A program made the position numbers and the translations under genes. Shown here piece by piece: positions 37,415 to 48,140 of a stretch of 64,000 bases of DNA. The first letter of the stretch is position 1. Every line of letters starts with the position of its first letter. The stretch is from contig NC_067199.1 of assembly GCF_000699445.3 (NCBI RefSeq), forward strand, positions 32,658,902 to 32,722,901, given 5' to 3'. The notes below the pieces were generated by a model. It did no database searches and was not told where the DNA came from. It saw nothing but the letters and a program-made list of their open reading frames with translations. The stretch comes from Schistosoma haematobium (lineage: Eukaryota; Platyhelminthes; Trematoda; Strigeidida; Schistosomatidae).

Positions 37415-38371
37415 ATGTATCAACCTAATAACAATAATAATAATACTTCTCATTATTGTCCAGAATACTCAATGGGAAATTGTTCATTATGTAATCACGC
37501 AAATTATGGTAATGAATATTTACATTCAGAAAATGACACTAACAGTGATACTTCATTCCAAAATTTGTATAATATGTCAAACTCTTTATCATATCCACTA
37601 CTTTGCAGGGAGTTTCATAATACGCTAACTACTAATACTGATTCTCAAAATATAGCTTCAGCAGATACAATGCAATCAGATATATCAACAAATTATGATA
37701 CTACATTATTAATGAATACAATAAGAGATTTTGGATGGCCATATTTTGAAAAATCCACTTCTGCTTTTTCTTTATGTTCACATGGAAAATCTAATTTCAG
37801 TTCAAGTTATCGTGATTGTCGTCTGCGTTATATTAAACAAACAAGAAAACTACAAAAATATCTTCGTGTTACACCTGAAGGTCATATATTAGTGAATAAT
37901 CCGAAAATTGAACATCACCATATACTACATCATAGTTTACATCAATCACCTGGTACTCAATCTTACAATAATTCCAAAATCAATACATTGGAATGTAAAG
38001 GTAACTTAAGTAAATTTACTACAAATGGTCAGGATTTATGCAATAATCCATTTGGTTCATTAATTAGCACACCAAAAATTAAACGTATATACACAGCATT
38101 TTGGAATTTGGAACCACGTGAAAGTATCACTGTACACAAATTACCTTCATCAAAGACTACAACATTTACAGAATCAACAACTTCATCTCTGAATCATTAT
38201 ACAAATGGTTATGATTACTTAAATAGTACTAATCATGGACAAATTGATGAGTTGGAATTCCCAACGCATAATAATAGTGATAACAATAAGGATATTACAC
38301 CAAACACTCCACAGTTAGAACCTTTAATTGAAGATTCTATAAACGATAAAATAACAGATTATCAGATCTAG
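37415..38371 (+). CDS. Uncharacterised Asn/Ser/Thr-rich protein, single long exon
   Basis: An open frame of 318 codons from ATG 37415 to TAG 38369-38371, by far the longest uninterrupted frame in the window. An in-frame stop lies just upstream (TAA 37400-37402), so the ATG at 37415 is the natural start unless an upstream exon joins at the weak AG at 37412-37413. The product starts MYQPNNNNNNTSHYC, has an Asn run, a central basic segment (RDCRLRYIKQTRKLQKYLR, about residues 134-152) and a His cluster (EHHHILHHSLH), and ends with an acidic tail. I see no signal peptide, membrane segment or known domain. ATTAAA at 38451-38456 could be its poly(A) signal. Low complexity suggests a disordered protein or the last exon of a larger gene. 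No function can be offered. Confidence 0.6.
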   Translation: MYQPNNNNNNTSHYCPEYSMGNCSLCNHANYGNEYLHSENDTNSDTSFQNLYNMSNSLSYPLLCREFHNTLTTNTDSQNIASADTMQSDISTNYDTTLLMNTIRDFGWPYFEKSTSAFSLCSHGKSNFSSSYRDCRLRYIKQTRKLQKYLRVTPEGHILVNNPKIEHHHILHHSLHQSPGTQSYNNSKINTLECKGNLSKFTTNGQDLCNNPFGSLISTPKIKRIYTAFWNLEPRESITVHKLPSSKTTTFTESTTSSLNHYTNGYDYLNSTNHGQIDELEFPTHNNSDNNKDITPNTPQLEPLIEDSINDKITDYQI

Positions 38372-38456
38372 TCATGAAATCAAAATAATTTAGAATATAT
38401 TTATATATTTTTATTTATTTCCTTTTCAATTCATTACTTCGCCCTAATTTATTAAA

Positions 38457-39040
38457 ACGAAAACAATTAAAATCAACAATAGATTATTCTCTTAGATCTG
38501 TATACATATGCATATTTTTTATGTACATAACAAAATGCATTTATCAACTGAACTAGACTTTTATTTCTGGTATAATATCCTGCTGCTGGTACTACTGCTG
38601 CTGATGATGACGATGACGATTATGTTGATGGTGATACAGATATTAATGACTGAAGTATAAGGGTAAGATTAAGATAGATATCTTAAGTTTATGTATGTAG
38701 ACTGAGTGTTCGAATGATAGACGATAACCAACTTCTGATTACGTTTAGAAGAAAACTTTATATATTTAGAGATTTGTTTCCAGATAGAAGTATTAAGAAA
38801 ATGTCTATCAATAATATACATATACTTAAGAAAAGAATGGTCAATTAAATTAACTGATAATTTTGTTAACTGACTGAAAAATCGATGATCAGTTAATGAC
38901 AGGATATTTAGTTATAAGCTAATTCAAACCAAAGATATTTATGCCATAAATTGAATAATATACTAGCAACGTCACAATCGATTGATCGCTGGGTGGTGAT
39001 CAATTTCATGTGTGTCAAGTCCTTATTTAGTGAAGATCAA
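38457..39040. other. AT-rich DNA with a CTG/ATG-type trinucleotide tract
   Basis: A mixed trinucleotide repeat (CTGCTG...GATGATGACGATGACG) lies at about 38580-38635. It is probably downstream of the 318-codon gene. Confidence 0.45.
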
Positions 39041-39215
39041 ATGCTATCGACCAGGTTGCAATGTGGCCACCAGTCTAGGCGACTCCGCCAGGGAGCACCA
39101 GTTCCCTCAAGATTACAGGTACACCTTGCTGACGAGTGCCAAGTAGCACGAAACCCGGGTCCAGGGTTTCCTATCGACTACCTCCAACCACCATCTAATT
39201 TCAATACTAGCAATG
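39041..39215 (+). mobile_element. Divergent hammerhead-bearing SINE (family B relative)
   Basis: The segment is richer in G+C than its surroundings. It has the same order as family B (GATTACAGGTAC..., ribozyme, then ...CCTATCGACTACC...CACCATC in place of CCACTGCTAGCCAC...CCATC) but differs at many positions. The upstream part (CCAGTCTAGGCGACTCCGCC) has no clear counterpart in the other copies. Confidence 0.6.
39115..39171 (+). ncRNA. Divergent hammerhead ribozyme with intact core and compensated stems
   Basis: Core CTGACGA at 39129-39135, stem II GTGC/GCAC (39136-39139 with 39146-39149), GAAA at 39150-39153, self-complementary stem III ACCCGGGT, cleavage triplet GTC ending at 39161. Stem I pairs ACCTTG with CAGGGT (one G-U). 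Compared with 30181-30240, stems II and III differ on both sides yet still pair, which argues for past selection on structure. Activity is expected but untested. Confidence 0.85.
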
Positions 39216-39840
39216 TGTTAGATATTAAAAAAAGTTGTTGCCTTGATTCTGTTTTTAAAACTTAGACTGTACAACCAATTTTATCTACATTAAAAGTAAA
39301 GTGGAATATCTCTTTCAATATACTTTTAAAGTTCTGTTTAAAATATTAGTAAAGAATAGAAAACTACTGAGTAATTAAAAGTTTTTCTAGTAAATATATC
39401 GTTGCTTACACGCGTCTTATGTATAGTCATATATTTAATGATAATGATGTTCATGAAACACATGAACACTTCGAACTATGTTAGTAGACTAAGTATAATC
39501 ACTTCAAAAATCCAATGAGATCATTTCTATAATAGTCTAACAAAACGATACTAGAAACTTTACTTTTAAAAATAGGTCGATTGATTTAAATCGGTAGTGC
39601 AAGAATATAATTTATTTTTTCAACACAAGTTACCATAAATATTATTGGTTCCTAGGAAAGACTTCTAGTAAGTTGGGTTTTCAAAGTACCTCATAGAGCT
39701 TCAAGACATCATTCTCTTTAAAAATAAAGAGAATTCAGTGAAAAAAATTTTCTTTTCGACGAAATCATTTACTTAAGCTGTGCATTCATAATGATAGTTA
39801 TATGAAAAATATATGTCTATAGAAGTATAGGAAAGATTAG
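39216..39840. other. AT-rich non-coding DNA
   Basis: Nothing recognisable. Confidence 0.4.
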
Positions 39841-39848
39841 ATCATAAA

Positions 39849-40400
39849 TTGATTCGAGACTCTTATTACCGACAGTACAAAAGAAAACTTTTTATGAATA
39901 TGGAATTTGAAGGAGTTACGGCTACTGACATCGTAAATAAAAGGATTTTAAAGTCGTGGAATAAAACCTTCTACTCAGCTAATCTCCGAATTGTTTTCTC
40001 AAGCCAGCCTACCATTCACGGATGTGTTAAAGATAAACCTCCGCTTTGAGCCATATCAAATTTACTTGCTCATGTGGGGCAGGTAACATCGACCACACAA
40101 AGCAATCACACTTCAAACGCTTCTCAGAACATTATCCGATATGGCTTTTAAAATGAGAATGCAAAACAATTACCAGTTCAATACAGGAACATTTAATCAA
40201 CTGTGGACACATCGCTCTCACGGAGTCTTCTTTTAAAGTAATTTACACAGTCAAAAGAATTGGATCAAAGAGAAGTCGAATCAATATTTTATGCACTGCT
40301 GAGGCATTGGCAATCGACGAACTCAAGCCCGAACTTTGCATGCAGAACGATTCGTCTAACCTCTCAACCTTCATTGGCCCTAATTCCCTTTATTGGTATG
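39849..40400 (+). pseudogene. Penelope-like element remnant: linker and GIY-YIG endonuclease, broken
   Basis: The reading begins in the frame of YSANLRIVFSSQPTIHG, continues after a frameshift near 40045 as FTCSCGAG (the Cys-rich entry to the GIY-YIG domain, here with GNIDHT where YIGRT is usual) and SEHYPIWL, meets a TGA at about 40154, then continues in frame through SIQEHLINCGH and AEALAIDELKPELCMQ to near 40400. Order and motifs are those of the C-terminal endonuclease half of Penelope-like retroelements. It has one frameshift, one stop and a damaged YIG motif, so it is inactive. It is a different lineage from the copies at 53186 and 58805. Confidence 0.75.
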
Positions 40401-40815
40401 TTTGCGTTTTTTTCTTCATTTTCATTTGGTTATTATTTTTTAGATTATTATTTCGTAGTTTTAAACTTTAATCAGTTATTGTTATTATCTTTAAACAAGT
40501 TTTCTTGATTATTATTCAGTTTTTATTATTATGACCTTTATGTTTGTCGTTTTTCTTCATATCTGTCAATTGGACAATTATTTGACCCGTAAATTATTTT
40601 CATCTTTATATTCCTTCCTTACCCCTTGATTATTGCGTAACCTCATTTGATAATAAGAATCTATGATCAAATTATGATCCAATCTTTTCTAACTTTCTAT
40701 AGAGATATATTGTCCATACAACTATCAATATGAATGTACAGCTTAAGTAAATGATTTCCTCGAAAAGAAATTTTTTTCGCTGAATTATAAATGAATAACT
40801 CCAAATTCTTTTGAG
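40401..40815. other. AT-rich spacer after the Penelope-like remnant
   Basis: T-rich sequence that may include the element's 3' end. No boundary or target duplication was found. Confidence 0.35.
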
Positions 40816-41360
40816 CGAAGATGGATGGTGGCTAGCAGGGGAATCTAGGACAAGTGTTTCGTCCTATTAGGGACTCATTAACTGAATGTACCTGCATACC
40901 AAAGTTGATGTTCACTCTGAGATTCAAAACCAGTAACATTCACTTCAAACCCCATCGCGTTATCCATTCAGCTACTGAGTCGTGCTAGCCAACTGCTTGT
41001 GCGATGAGGTGAAGCTTAAATTCATTTGGTATTGTTTACTTAAATATTCCCATTGATGATTAGGATTGCAATTGATCAGTCTCTTATTGGACTCAGTAGA
41101 TAAGTGAATACTTGGTTGGAGCCCCAGAATGAACATCAATTCTGAGATACAGGCACATCCAGTTGACGAGTCTGAGATAGGATGAAACGCTTGTCTTGGA
41201 TTCCACTGCTAGCCACTTTCCAACTTTGCTTATAATACTTGTGAATTAAGGTACTATCAAGGCAATATGCACAGTATGCACATATGCCAATAATAGACTG
41301 ATCAATTGCAGTCCTAATGATCAATGGAAATATTCAAGTAAGCAGTATCAAGTGAATTTA
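40816..41360. mobile_element. Fold-back family B SINE pair
   Basis: A minus-oriented unit (40816 to about 41090; hammerhead 40834-40895; tRNA-like head near 40920-40990; then a second tail from about 41010) is joined at about 41091 to a plus-oriented unit (head remnant ACTCAGTAGATAAGTG, hammerhead 41149-41210, tail ending AGTGAATTT). The minus ribozyme reads TTAATGAG and the plus one TTGACGAG, so both have lost the invariant C. No clear target duplication was found. Confidence 0.7.
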
Positions 41361-42499
41361 AACTCTAAATTCTATTTTTATAATATAAATTTAGAGTTTT
41401 TTGCTGTAAACCACGGTAATTTCAATATTTCATATAGTCACCAACACCTTATCTTACGATTTCATCGAATACTTATGTCTAAGTTTGTCTTGATGTGCTA
41501 AAACTGATCGCTATTCATTCTATAAACGTAATCTTTGAACATATATTTTAGTCAGTCAAAAACGTATATTTCCAAAAAGATGACTTTTTCGACTGGGAAA
41601 ATAAAACATATGTGCCTATTGAACCGAAATGTATTAAGAAATACTTGCCAATAACCTTTTTTGTAAATAATATGTCTGGAAAGATTGAAGTTTGATAAGC
41701 AAACATCTTACAGTCATTTATTTTAAAGGCATTTTAATCATGATTAATCCTCTGTTTGAATTTTGTACGTTAATTGGTTAGTTTCCTAAGAATAACTAAC
41801 TTCTTTCTACTAGCTATTCTGTCTCTTGAATCTATTATTTTATTCATTCAGTATTTATGCGTAATAGTTCCTTAGTTGCATGTTACATCAGTTTTTGGCA
41901 AAACCAATTGTAAACTTACAAACAAACATACAATAATTGTTGACAATTTCTCTATTAGTCAAAATTGGAATGACATAATATGCCGTCTACAAATGTCTAT
42001 AAAACTTGAATGTGTTTTTTGCATTGTAAAAGAGAATATTCATTTATTATTACTAGTAATTAGAATGTAAGTGATTTTTATGTAAAGCTCAATTGAAACT
42101 ATGAAGAAGTGACTTATATTAAGTCATTAAACATCAGAAATACAATTTCCTACTCATTAGAATATCACAAAAGAAGATATTCATTATTAACTTTCTACCC
42201 AATGTTCAATTTCCGTGTTACTATCAAGTCCAGCCTGCGCCATTTATACCGATAGAATAATAAACAGTTTATAGATTTTCTCTTATTTACTATTTAGTTA
42301 AGTTGAACTCATTCTAAATGTAACAGCCTAGATTGATGCACAAATAAGTCAGGTTGTATGTTTTTTTTTTATTGAAAATTGAGTTAAAAAAAGCGTGTTA
42401 CTACCAACATATCATTGACAACCATAAACTATGTTACAAACAATCTCTTCATAACTATTGAAGGAAAGTTTCTTGCTGGTATTTGATCAACCATTTAAA
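41361..42499. other. AT-rich non-coding DNA
   Basis: No gene-like feature. Short ORFs (for example around 41876-42070) look like chance openings. Confidence 0.4.
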
Positions 42500-42948
42500 C
42501 AAATACCAAAAATTAAATGGGGCGGAAATCTGGAGAACTACGAAAGCCATCATCCAGATGATACAGGTGTTTATTAACAGTTGTCTACGCAAAATACTTC
42601 GGATCCGTTGGCCGGACACTATAAGCAACAACGTACTGTGGGAGAGAACAAACCAGATCCCAGCGGAGGAAGAAATCAGGAAGACTGGTTGGGAGTGGAT
42701 AGGACACACATTGAGGAAAGCACCCAACTGTGTCACAAGACAAGCCCTCACATGGAATCCTCAACGCCAAAGGAGAAGAGGAAGACCAAAGAACACGTTA
42801 CGCCGGGAAATAGGGATAGACATGAGAAAAATGAACAAGAATTGTATGGAACTAGAAAAGAAGGCCGAGGACAGAGTGGGTTGGAGAATGTTGGTCGGCG
42901 GCCTATGCTCCATTAGGAGTAACAGACGTAAGTAAGTAAGCAAATAAA
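42500..42948 (+). mobile_element. RTE-like LINE, C-terminal reverse-transcriptase tail and 3' end
   Basis: An open frame runs [21 protein letters not shown], then [37 protein letters not shown], and ends [21 protein letters not shown] with a stop near 42935. The 3' end is GTAACAGACGTAAGTAAGTAAG, a short tandem tail typical of RTE elements. The 5' end is truncated just before the GAE-WRTT motif. Unlike the copies at 31952 and 35690 this frame is uninterrupted, so it is the youngest or best preserved of the three, but it is only about 140 codons. Confidence 0.85.
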
Positions 42949-44297
42949 TCTGATCATTTAATATATTTAATTAATATAGAAAATTGGAAGTAATTACATA
43001 ACTTATAGATTATTTACATAGAATTAAGTACTATATTTTATGTATTATGCTGATCATTAGCATAGTTTTGACGATTTACATTACCTATTCAAGTAAGGCA
43101 AGTTGTAGATGAAGAATATCAACAGATCTAAAACTAAGTTTTTGAATTACTGCATATCATTTAAAAATATATTAAGCTTAAGTGACAGTAATGCTTACAA
43201 CTTGATCTACACATTTGAGAATAGTTCATGTGAATACACTGATCATCTTATTGTGGTGTGTGCTACTTATATTGCCATAAGTAGTATATGATGTTAGTCG
43301 TGAACAGAAGGTCTGACAGCAGAGAGACAAGAGGATCGAACAGCAAAGAATGGAAACAAAATGCAATTTGTATGAAAATGCAAGAACAATGAAGTCTGAG
43401 TCATTTTGAGACAACTGGTGGACATTTTGCAAATTAAGCATTTACTTTATGATTGTTAGATTTTATCAACAAGTCCTGTAATTGTGTGTTAAATACGTTC
43501 GATTGTTACCCACTGGTGTTCGTGTTCGCTACATTATCACTTCTAAACGTAATCTAGTTCGTAATTAGTATTGCTGGATAGGAACTTTATGTATGATAAT
43601 TTAAGATATTATGTTGTATATTGTGCCCAGAAACCTACTTGTATATTGAATAGAAAGAAGTTCTAGTAGTTAGCTATAATCGTCGGCACAGTGATATCTC
43701 ACTGTGAAAGTCAAACTTTCACGAGAACCGTACTTTTCTTAGAGATAGTAGTATATAATACTGATAACTACCAACTAAATTGATAAATGAAGCTCAAGAT
43801 CCCTTGCCGACTGCGTTTAAGTCACTTTTAATAAATATCAGTGTAGTGGAGAAGTAGGAAATGTTGCTAACTAACTGAACAATCATTTGAAAATCAGTTG
43901 TTTTGTACTTATTTAAGGCTATTGAATCGTGTTCAATCATAACTTTGCCGTGGTGAGGAAACGAAAACTTTTCAGATTTCGCGTTGATTGTATTTTAGGA
44001 CCATATTAGTCAGAATGGTACGCTCTTTCAATTATGATAATGGATTTAATGTCCAGGTCTTATTCATTAAAATAACAAATATGAGCGAACAGCATTATTT
44101 TTAATTATACATTCGTTAGCCTTCACCTTAATTTGCAGTCAGATTTATTTACATATGTTCAGAAGCTAGTCAAGATCATTTTATAGTCAATAATAAAAAT
44201 GAGGTAGATCGTATGACTGATAACAATAAGCAAACTGTTAAAACCAATATTACGTTGAAAGGTGTCCTGATAATAAAAATAACATCTTGTGTAAATA
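42949..44297. other. Non-coding DNA with a double hairpin and a decayed repeat
   Basis: The part 43240-43450 has even base composition and may be related to the repeat at 15805/20868. Two overlapping perfect hairpins lie at 43687-43722. No gene seen. Confidence 0.4.
43687..43722. repeat. Two overlapping perfect inverted repeats
   Basis: CACAGTGA (43687-43694) pairs with TCACTGTG (43699-43706), and GTGAAAGT (43704-43711) pairs with ACTTTCAC (43715-43722). The arms share GTG at 43704-43706, so the two hairpins are mutually exclusive at their edge. No function is implied by the context. Confidence 0.6.
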
Positions 44298-44745
44298 AAG
44301 ATGGATGGTGGCGCGCGTTTAGTCATATTTGGGACTCATTAACTGGATGTACCTGCATACCAAAGTTGATGTTCACTCTGGGATTCAAAACCAGTAACAT
44401 TCACTTCAAACCCCATCGCGTTATCCACTCGACTACTTAGTCGTGCTAGCCAATTGCTTGTGCGATGAGGTGAAGTTTAAATTCACTTGGTGTTGTTTAC
44501 TTGAATATTTGCATTGATGATGAGGACTGAAATTGATCTGTCTCTTATTGGCATATGTGCACTCTGTACGGATAACCCCGTTATTGCCTTAATTCACAAG
44601 TATTATAAGCAAAGTTGGATAGTGGCTAGCAGTGGAATCCAAAACGCATGTTTCGTTCTATTTAAGACTCGTCACTTGGAAATGCCCTTTTTGATCAATT
44701 CCAAGCCTAAACATCAATAGGAAGGTTCAAGCAAGCAATAATAAG
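44298..44745. mobile_element. Family B SINE dimer (minus) ending in a fold-back tail
   Basis: A minus unit whose ribozyme region (44310-44360) is partly lost is followed by its tRNA-like head (about 44395-44460), then the tail and ribozyme of a second minus unit (44475-44687), then a plus-oriented tail fragment (about 44692-44745, ending AATAAGTGAATC). The second ribozyme keeps GACGAG and GAAA but has lost the leading C of the core and its GTC site. Confidence 0.7.
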
Positions 44746-46230
44746 TGAATCTTGGTTAAATATTTAAATACAGAAAGTAGGTCAAAACTATACCTTTTAC
44801 AGATAGAAACCATCAGAAGTTTGTATGGATAGATGTGTGGGCATAATCAATTTAAATATATGTGACGAAGAATAGATATAAATTGTGAGGAGAGAAAAGA
44901 ACAAATATTTAAAAAATAAGCAGTATCATCTATTAAATTTTCTACCAAAAAATGAACAATAATTAACAAACTCCTTTCGGTTACCAAAACCAGAGTTATT
45001 AATTTGAATCCAATTAGTTTTCGCTATATGTACAATACAAAATTAAACTTTGTTGATAAAACATGACGGCATATGATATACTTAGATTCTATCCATCACA
45101 ATGTAGCGAACAAGAACACAAGTGGAGACAATCAAATGTATTTGAATACAAAATTACAGAATCTCTTAGTAAAATTTGAGAGCCATATTGTAAATACTTC
45201 ATTTGCAAAATGTCACTCAAGTGTCTTAGGCTTGACTGTTCCTTCGTTTTCACACCAATCATTCTCTATTCTCGTTCTCTTTGCTTCGACCTTCTTAACC
45301 TTCTGCCACGAGGCATTCCACTTTCGATTGGTGATATATACTACGGTATTAATATCTAACAATATTAAAAGCAATTTCTATTTTATGAAAGTGAAAACAT
45401 GATAAATCTAAACTGAGCAATGTTGGTTTCAGTCGAATCATCGTCAAATTCCACTGTAAAAAAAACACATATTCACATAAATAAATCAAGTGATTTTATG
45501 AGTCGATCGAAATAATGAAGTAGATAGATGTGATAGTAGTATTAGTATTAGTAGTGATAGTAGTAGTAGTAGTGGTAGTAAAAATAATAATGAAAAAACG
45601 GCTTATATTCTCACATTCACCTAAGGTTTATAAATGGATTCAATAAAATAATCATGTAATCATAAAACTAAGAAAATAATTAATCATAATATTTGATACT
45701 GAAATACATTGATAATTACTATAGTAAACGTCAATTATTTTGATTTGTTTACTAGCTGATTTTAGTGATTAGAGTAAGCTAAATGCGAATAAAAAAGTCT
45801 TAATAAATCTACTCTCCTGATAATGATAAAAACAATAATAACCGTCTAGTTACTAACTATTTACAACTTAGAGAAGAATCCATGTGGTTCCCGAGGGAAA
45901 CCGTGATAGGTGAGGTTCAAATAAGTTGAAAGAAAGATATATCAGTGATAGTACCAAGGTATGGTGATAAAAATTTAATTCACTGAGTGAAACTGAAAAT
46001 AATAATTAGTATCAATTAAATTTATCAAGGACACTAAGGGCTCTGTGTTTCATTACTGGTGAAGTTTTGAATGTTGTTTTATTCTGTGTCTTAAACTGAG
46101 ATATAATGCTAATTCAGTTTTTCTTAGTTTCATTGTGTGTCTGAAATCAGTGTGCTTTGTGAATTATCTTTAAGCTCGTCTTAGATATTTCAATGCCAGT
46201 TTAATCGTGGTAATCATGTAATGTAGGATG
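44746..46230. other. AT-rich DNA with an AGT-type microsatellite
   Basis: A (AGT)n/(ATT)n mixed tract lies at about 45533-45585. An ORF over 45073-45402 has no recognisable content. Nothing else is seen. Confidence 0.4.
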
Positions 46231-46242
46231 AGTCATCCCATT

Positions 46243-46721
46243 TATTTATTTATTTATTTAAACACATAAACATTGGTACAAGGAGGCACCAAATACATAT
46301 GCCCCACACAAATCTCATTCGATATGTGTGAGGGCTTTGATACTGCCCGGGTGCCCGAACCGAAGCAGGTGGTCTTCTTAGGGAGCCACTCCCCGAGCCT
46401 TTGACCTAAAGGTCTGATCCACAAGGAAGTGGAGCATTGTAAGGAGGTGCATTCCCATGGTAGCCGGTGACCAACAATTGGTTCATACGCCATTTGTTAC
46501 TACAGGATACTGGAGCCCATGTGCACCATTGGTTTGGAATCCGGTTAAATTGCCAGACATTCGCTTTTCGTCCTCTCAATTTCGTAAACAACACCCCCGC
46601 CACGAGGAGGCAGTGAGTAGGACTTCCCTGTCAGAGGCTGTATACGCGTGGCCGTGTGAGAGCATTTTGAAAGGGAGGGCGGGCCAAACCCACTCTCGGC
46701 CATACCAGGGCATTTGGGGGC
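46243..46721 (-). mobile_element. Complete R1 retroelement copy with 12-bp target duplication
   Basis: Minus-oriented 479-bp copy of the element seen at 1703-2197, with its (TAAA)n tail at 46243-46260 on this strand. It is flanked by AGTCATCCCATT at 46231-46242 and 46722-46733. The body is more complete and cleaner than the other copies. ORFs on both strands over it are not conserved in all copies. Confidence 0.75.
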
Positions 46722-46733
46722 AGTCATCCCATT

Positions 46734-47489
46734 GGTTTGGCTTGATAGCTTTTCTGTGGATGTCAAAATTGTTAACGTCACCAATAAAAATAACTAAAAA
46801 ACTAAACGGACATACAGTTATCTGGTGCGCTATTTAATGTCACTAACTGGTCTAAATAGGAAAGAAGGGCAATGAAATATTATCATTTAAAATGCCAAAA
46901 AATTCTAGTCGAAATAGTAATTCCAGCTAAATTGATTGAAAAGAGCTGTCCGATCCAAATTATATATATAGTTTCATGAAAAAGCATTACATCAACAATC
47001 AGTACCCTATCTCTCTCTCTCTCTAGGTGTTTTCAAAGTTATTCGTTATCAATAATCAGGTCAGCTTAACTATTATATCAGTATCAAGAGTTCAAAGTGA
47101 AATAAATTGATTATCGGATTTTCACACTCCACGTGAAGTTAGTTCCGAATTATTCATGTGGATCAGTTTGTAAAATGATTATCTGTATTTTATTTTCTGT
47201 ATTGTATTCTATCTTTAAATTCTATTCAACAATTGTAAATCATTTAACAGAAACTAGTTAAACAGTCTTCTTTATATAATAAAAAGTGATTACCACATAT
47301 TTCTAAATGAAAGTATCTAATAACAACTGTAAACATTTGTTCTATGGTAAAGGCCTACATCATGTCAGTCGTTGTTGCTACTTCAGTATCATCATTTATC
47401 TTATATAACTTGTGTAAAAATAATTTTGTATGTTTAAATATATCAAAATATATGATTAAAAATTTCCACTATTGATATGATGCAACATG
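46734..47489. other. AT-rich non-coding DNA
   Basis: A short (CT)n tract lies at about 47010-47024. Nothing else recognised. Confidence 0.4.
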
Positions 47490-47745
47490 TCTCATTGCAG
47501 TGTTGTGGATCGACTAAAGTTGGACAATAACACCGTTAGATGCCAGTCTAGTGGTCCAGAGATTAGGCGTTCATGAACGAATTCTAAGACCCCGGGTTCG
47601 AGCTCTGCTTGCGGGATCATAGATGTGCATGGCTGAGGAGTCCAGTACTAGGATGAAACGGGCCTCCAGTGATTCCAAGTTTTAATGGCGGTCTAATATT
47701 GATCAGTTCATGATTCCAATTTAAAAATTCCTTATTAGCCCCAGC
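47490..47745 (+). mobile_element. Family A SINE with near-intact hammerhead core
   Basis: Plus-oriented: box A-like CAGTCTAGTGGTCCAGAGATTAGG, box B GGGTTCGAGCTC (about 47594-47605), then hammerhead (about 47625-47680) and the GGCGGTCTAATATTGATC tail. The ribozyme has CTGAGGAG and GAAA intact, but stem II carries a G-U closure (GGATGAAAC) and stem III and the cleavage triplet are altered (GGGCCTCC), so activity is doubtful though CUC is still an allowed triplet. Confidence 0.7.
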
Positions 47746-47937
47746 TTTGTTGGTCTTACTTTTAGAGAATAGACGAAACTAATAGATTCTTCTTACCCAA
47801 AATGTTACTAAACATATATATATCAGTATAGAGGCTTGTGGAGATCAGTGAATGCTGTTGACATCACGAATTAATCTTAATCGAACACCCGTTCAAAGAT
47901 TTTGTAAACTGTTTGAAGTTGCATATATATGAAATTG

Positions 47938-48140
47938 GATATCGGCTCAGTGATCTACATTTTGATCGTTCGCGCCCTGAACTGAAAATTTTAGACTCAA
48001 ACCCCTATGGAGGATTGGTGAAAACATATAGCTGAGAAGTCTCATACTAGGATGAAACATTTCTCTAGTTCTTCATAATTTTCAACGATTTTTTAACTGA
48101 GTTCCGTTTGCCATGTCAATAAAAGGTTTTAAGCATAAAA
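47938..48140 (+). mobile_element. Old family A SINE
   Basis: TCGGCTCAGTGATCTACA, CTCAAACCCCTATGG and GAAGTCTCATACTAGGATGAAAC keep the family order, but it is heavily diverged. Confidence 0.55.

Noticed and set aside
46254..46837. Several overlapping ORFs on both strands
   Set aside because: All lie on the R1 repeat and are not conserved across its three copies.
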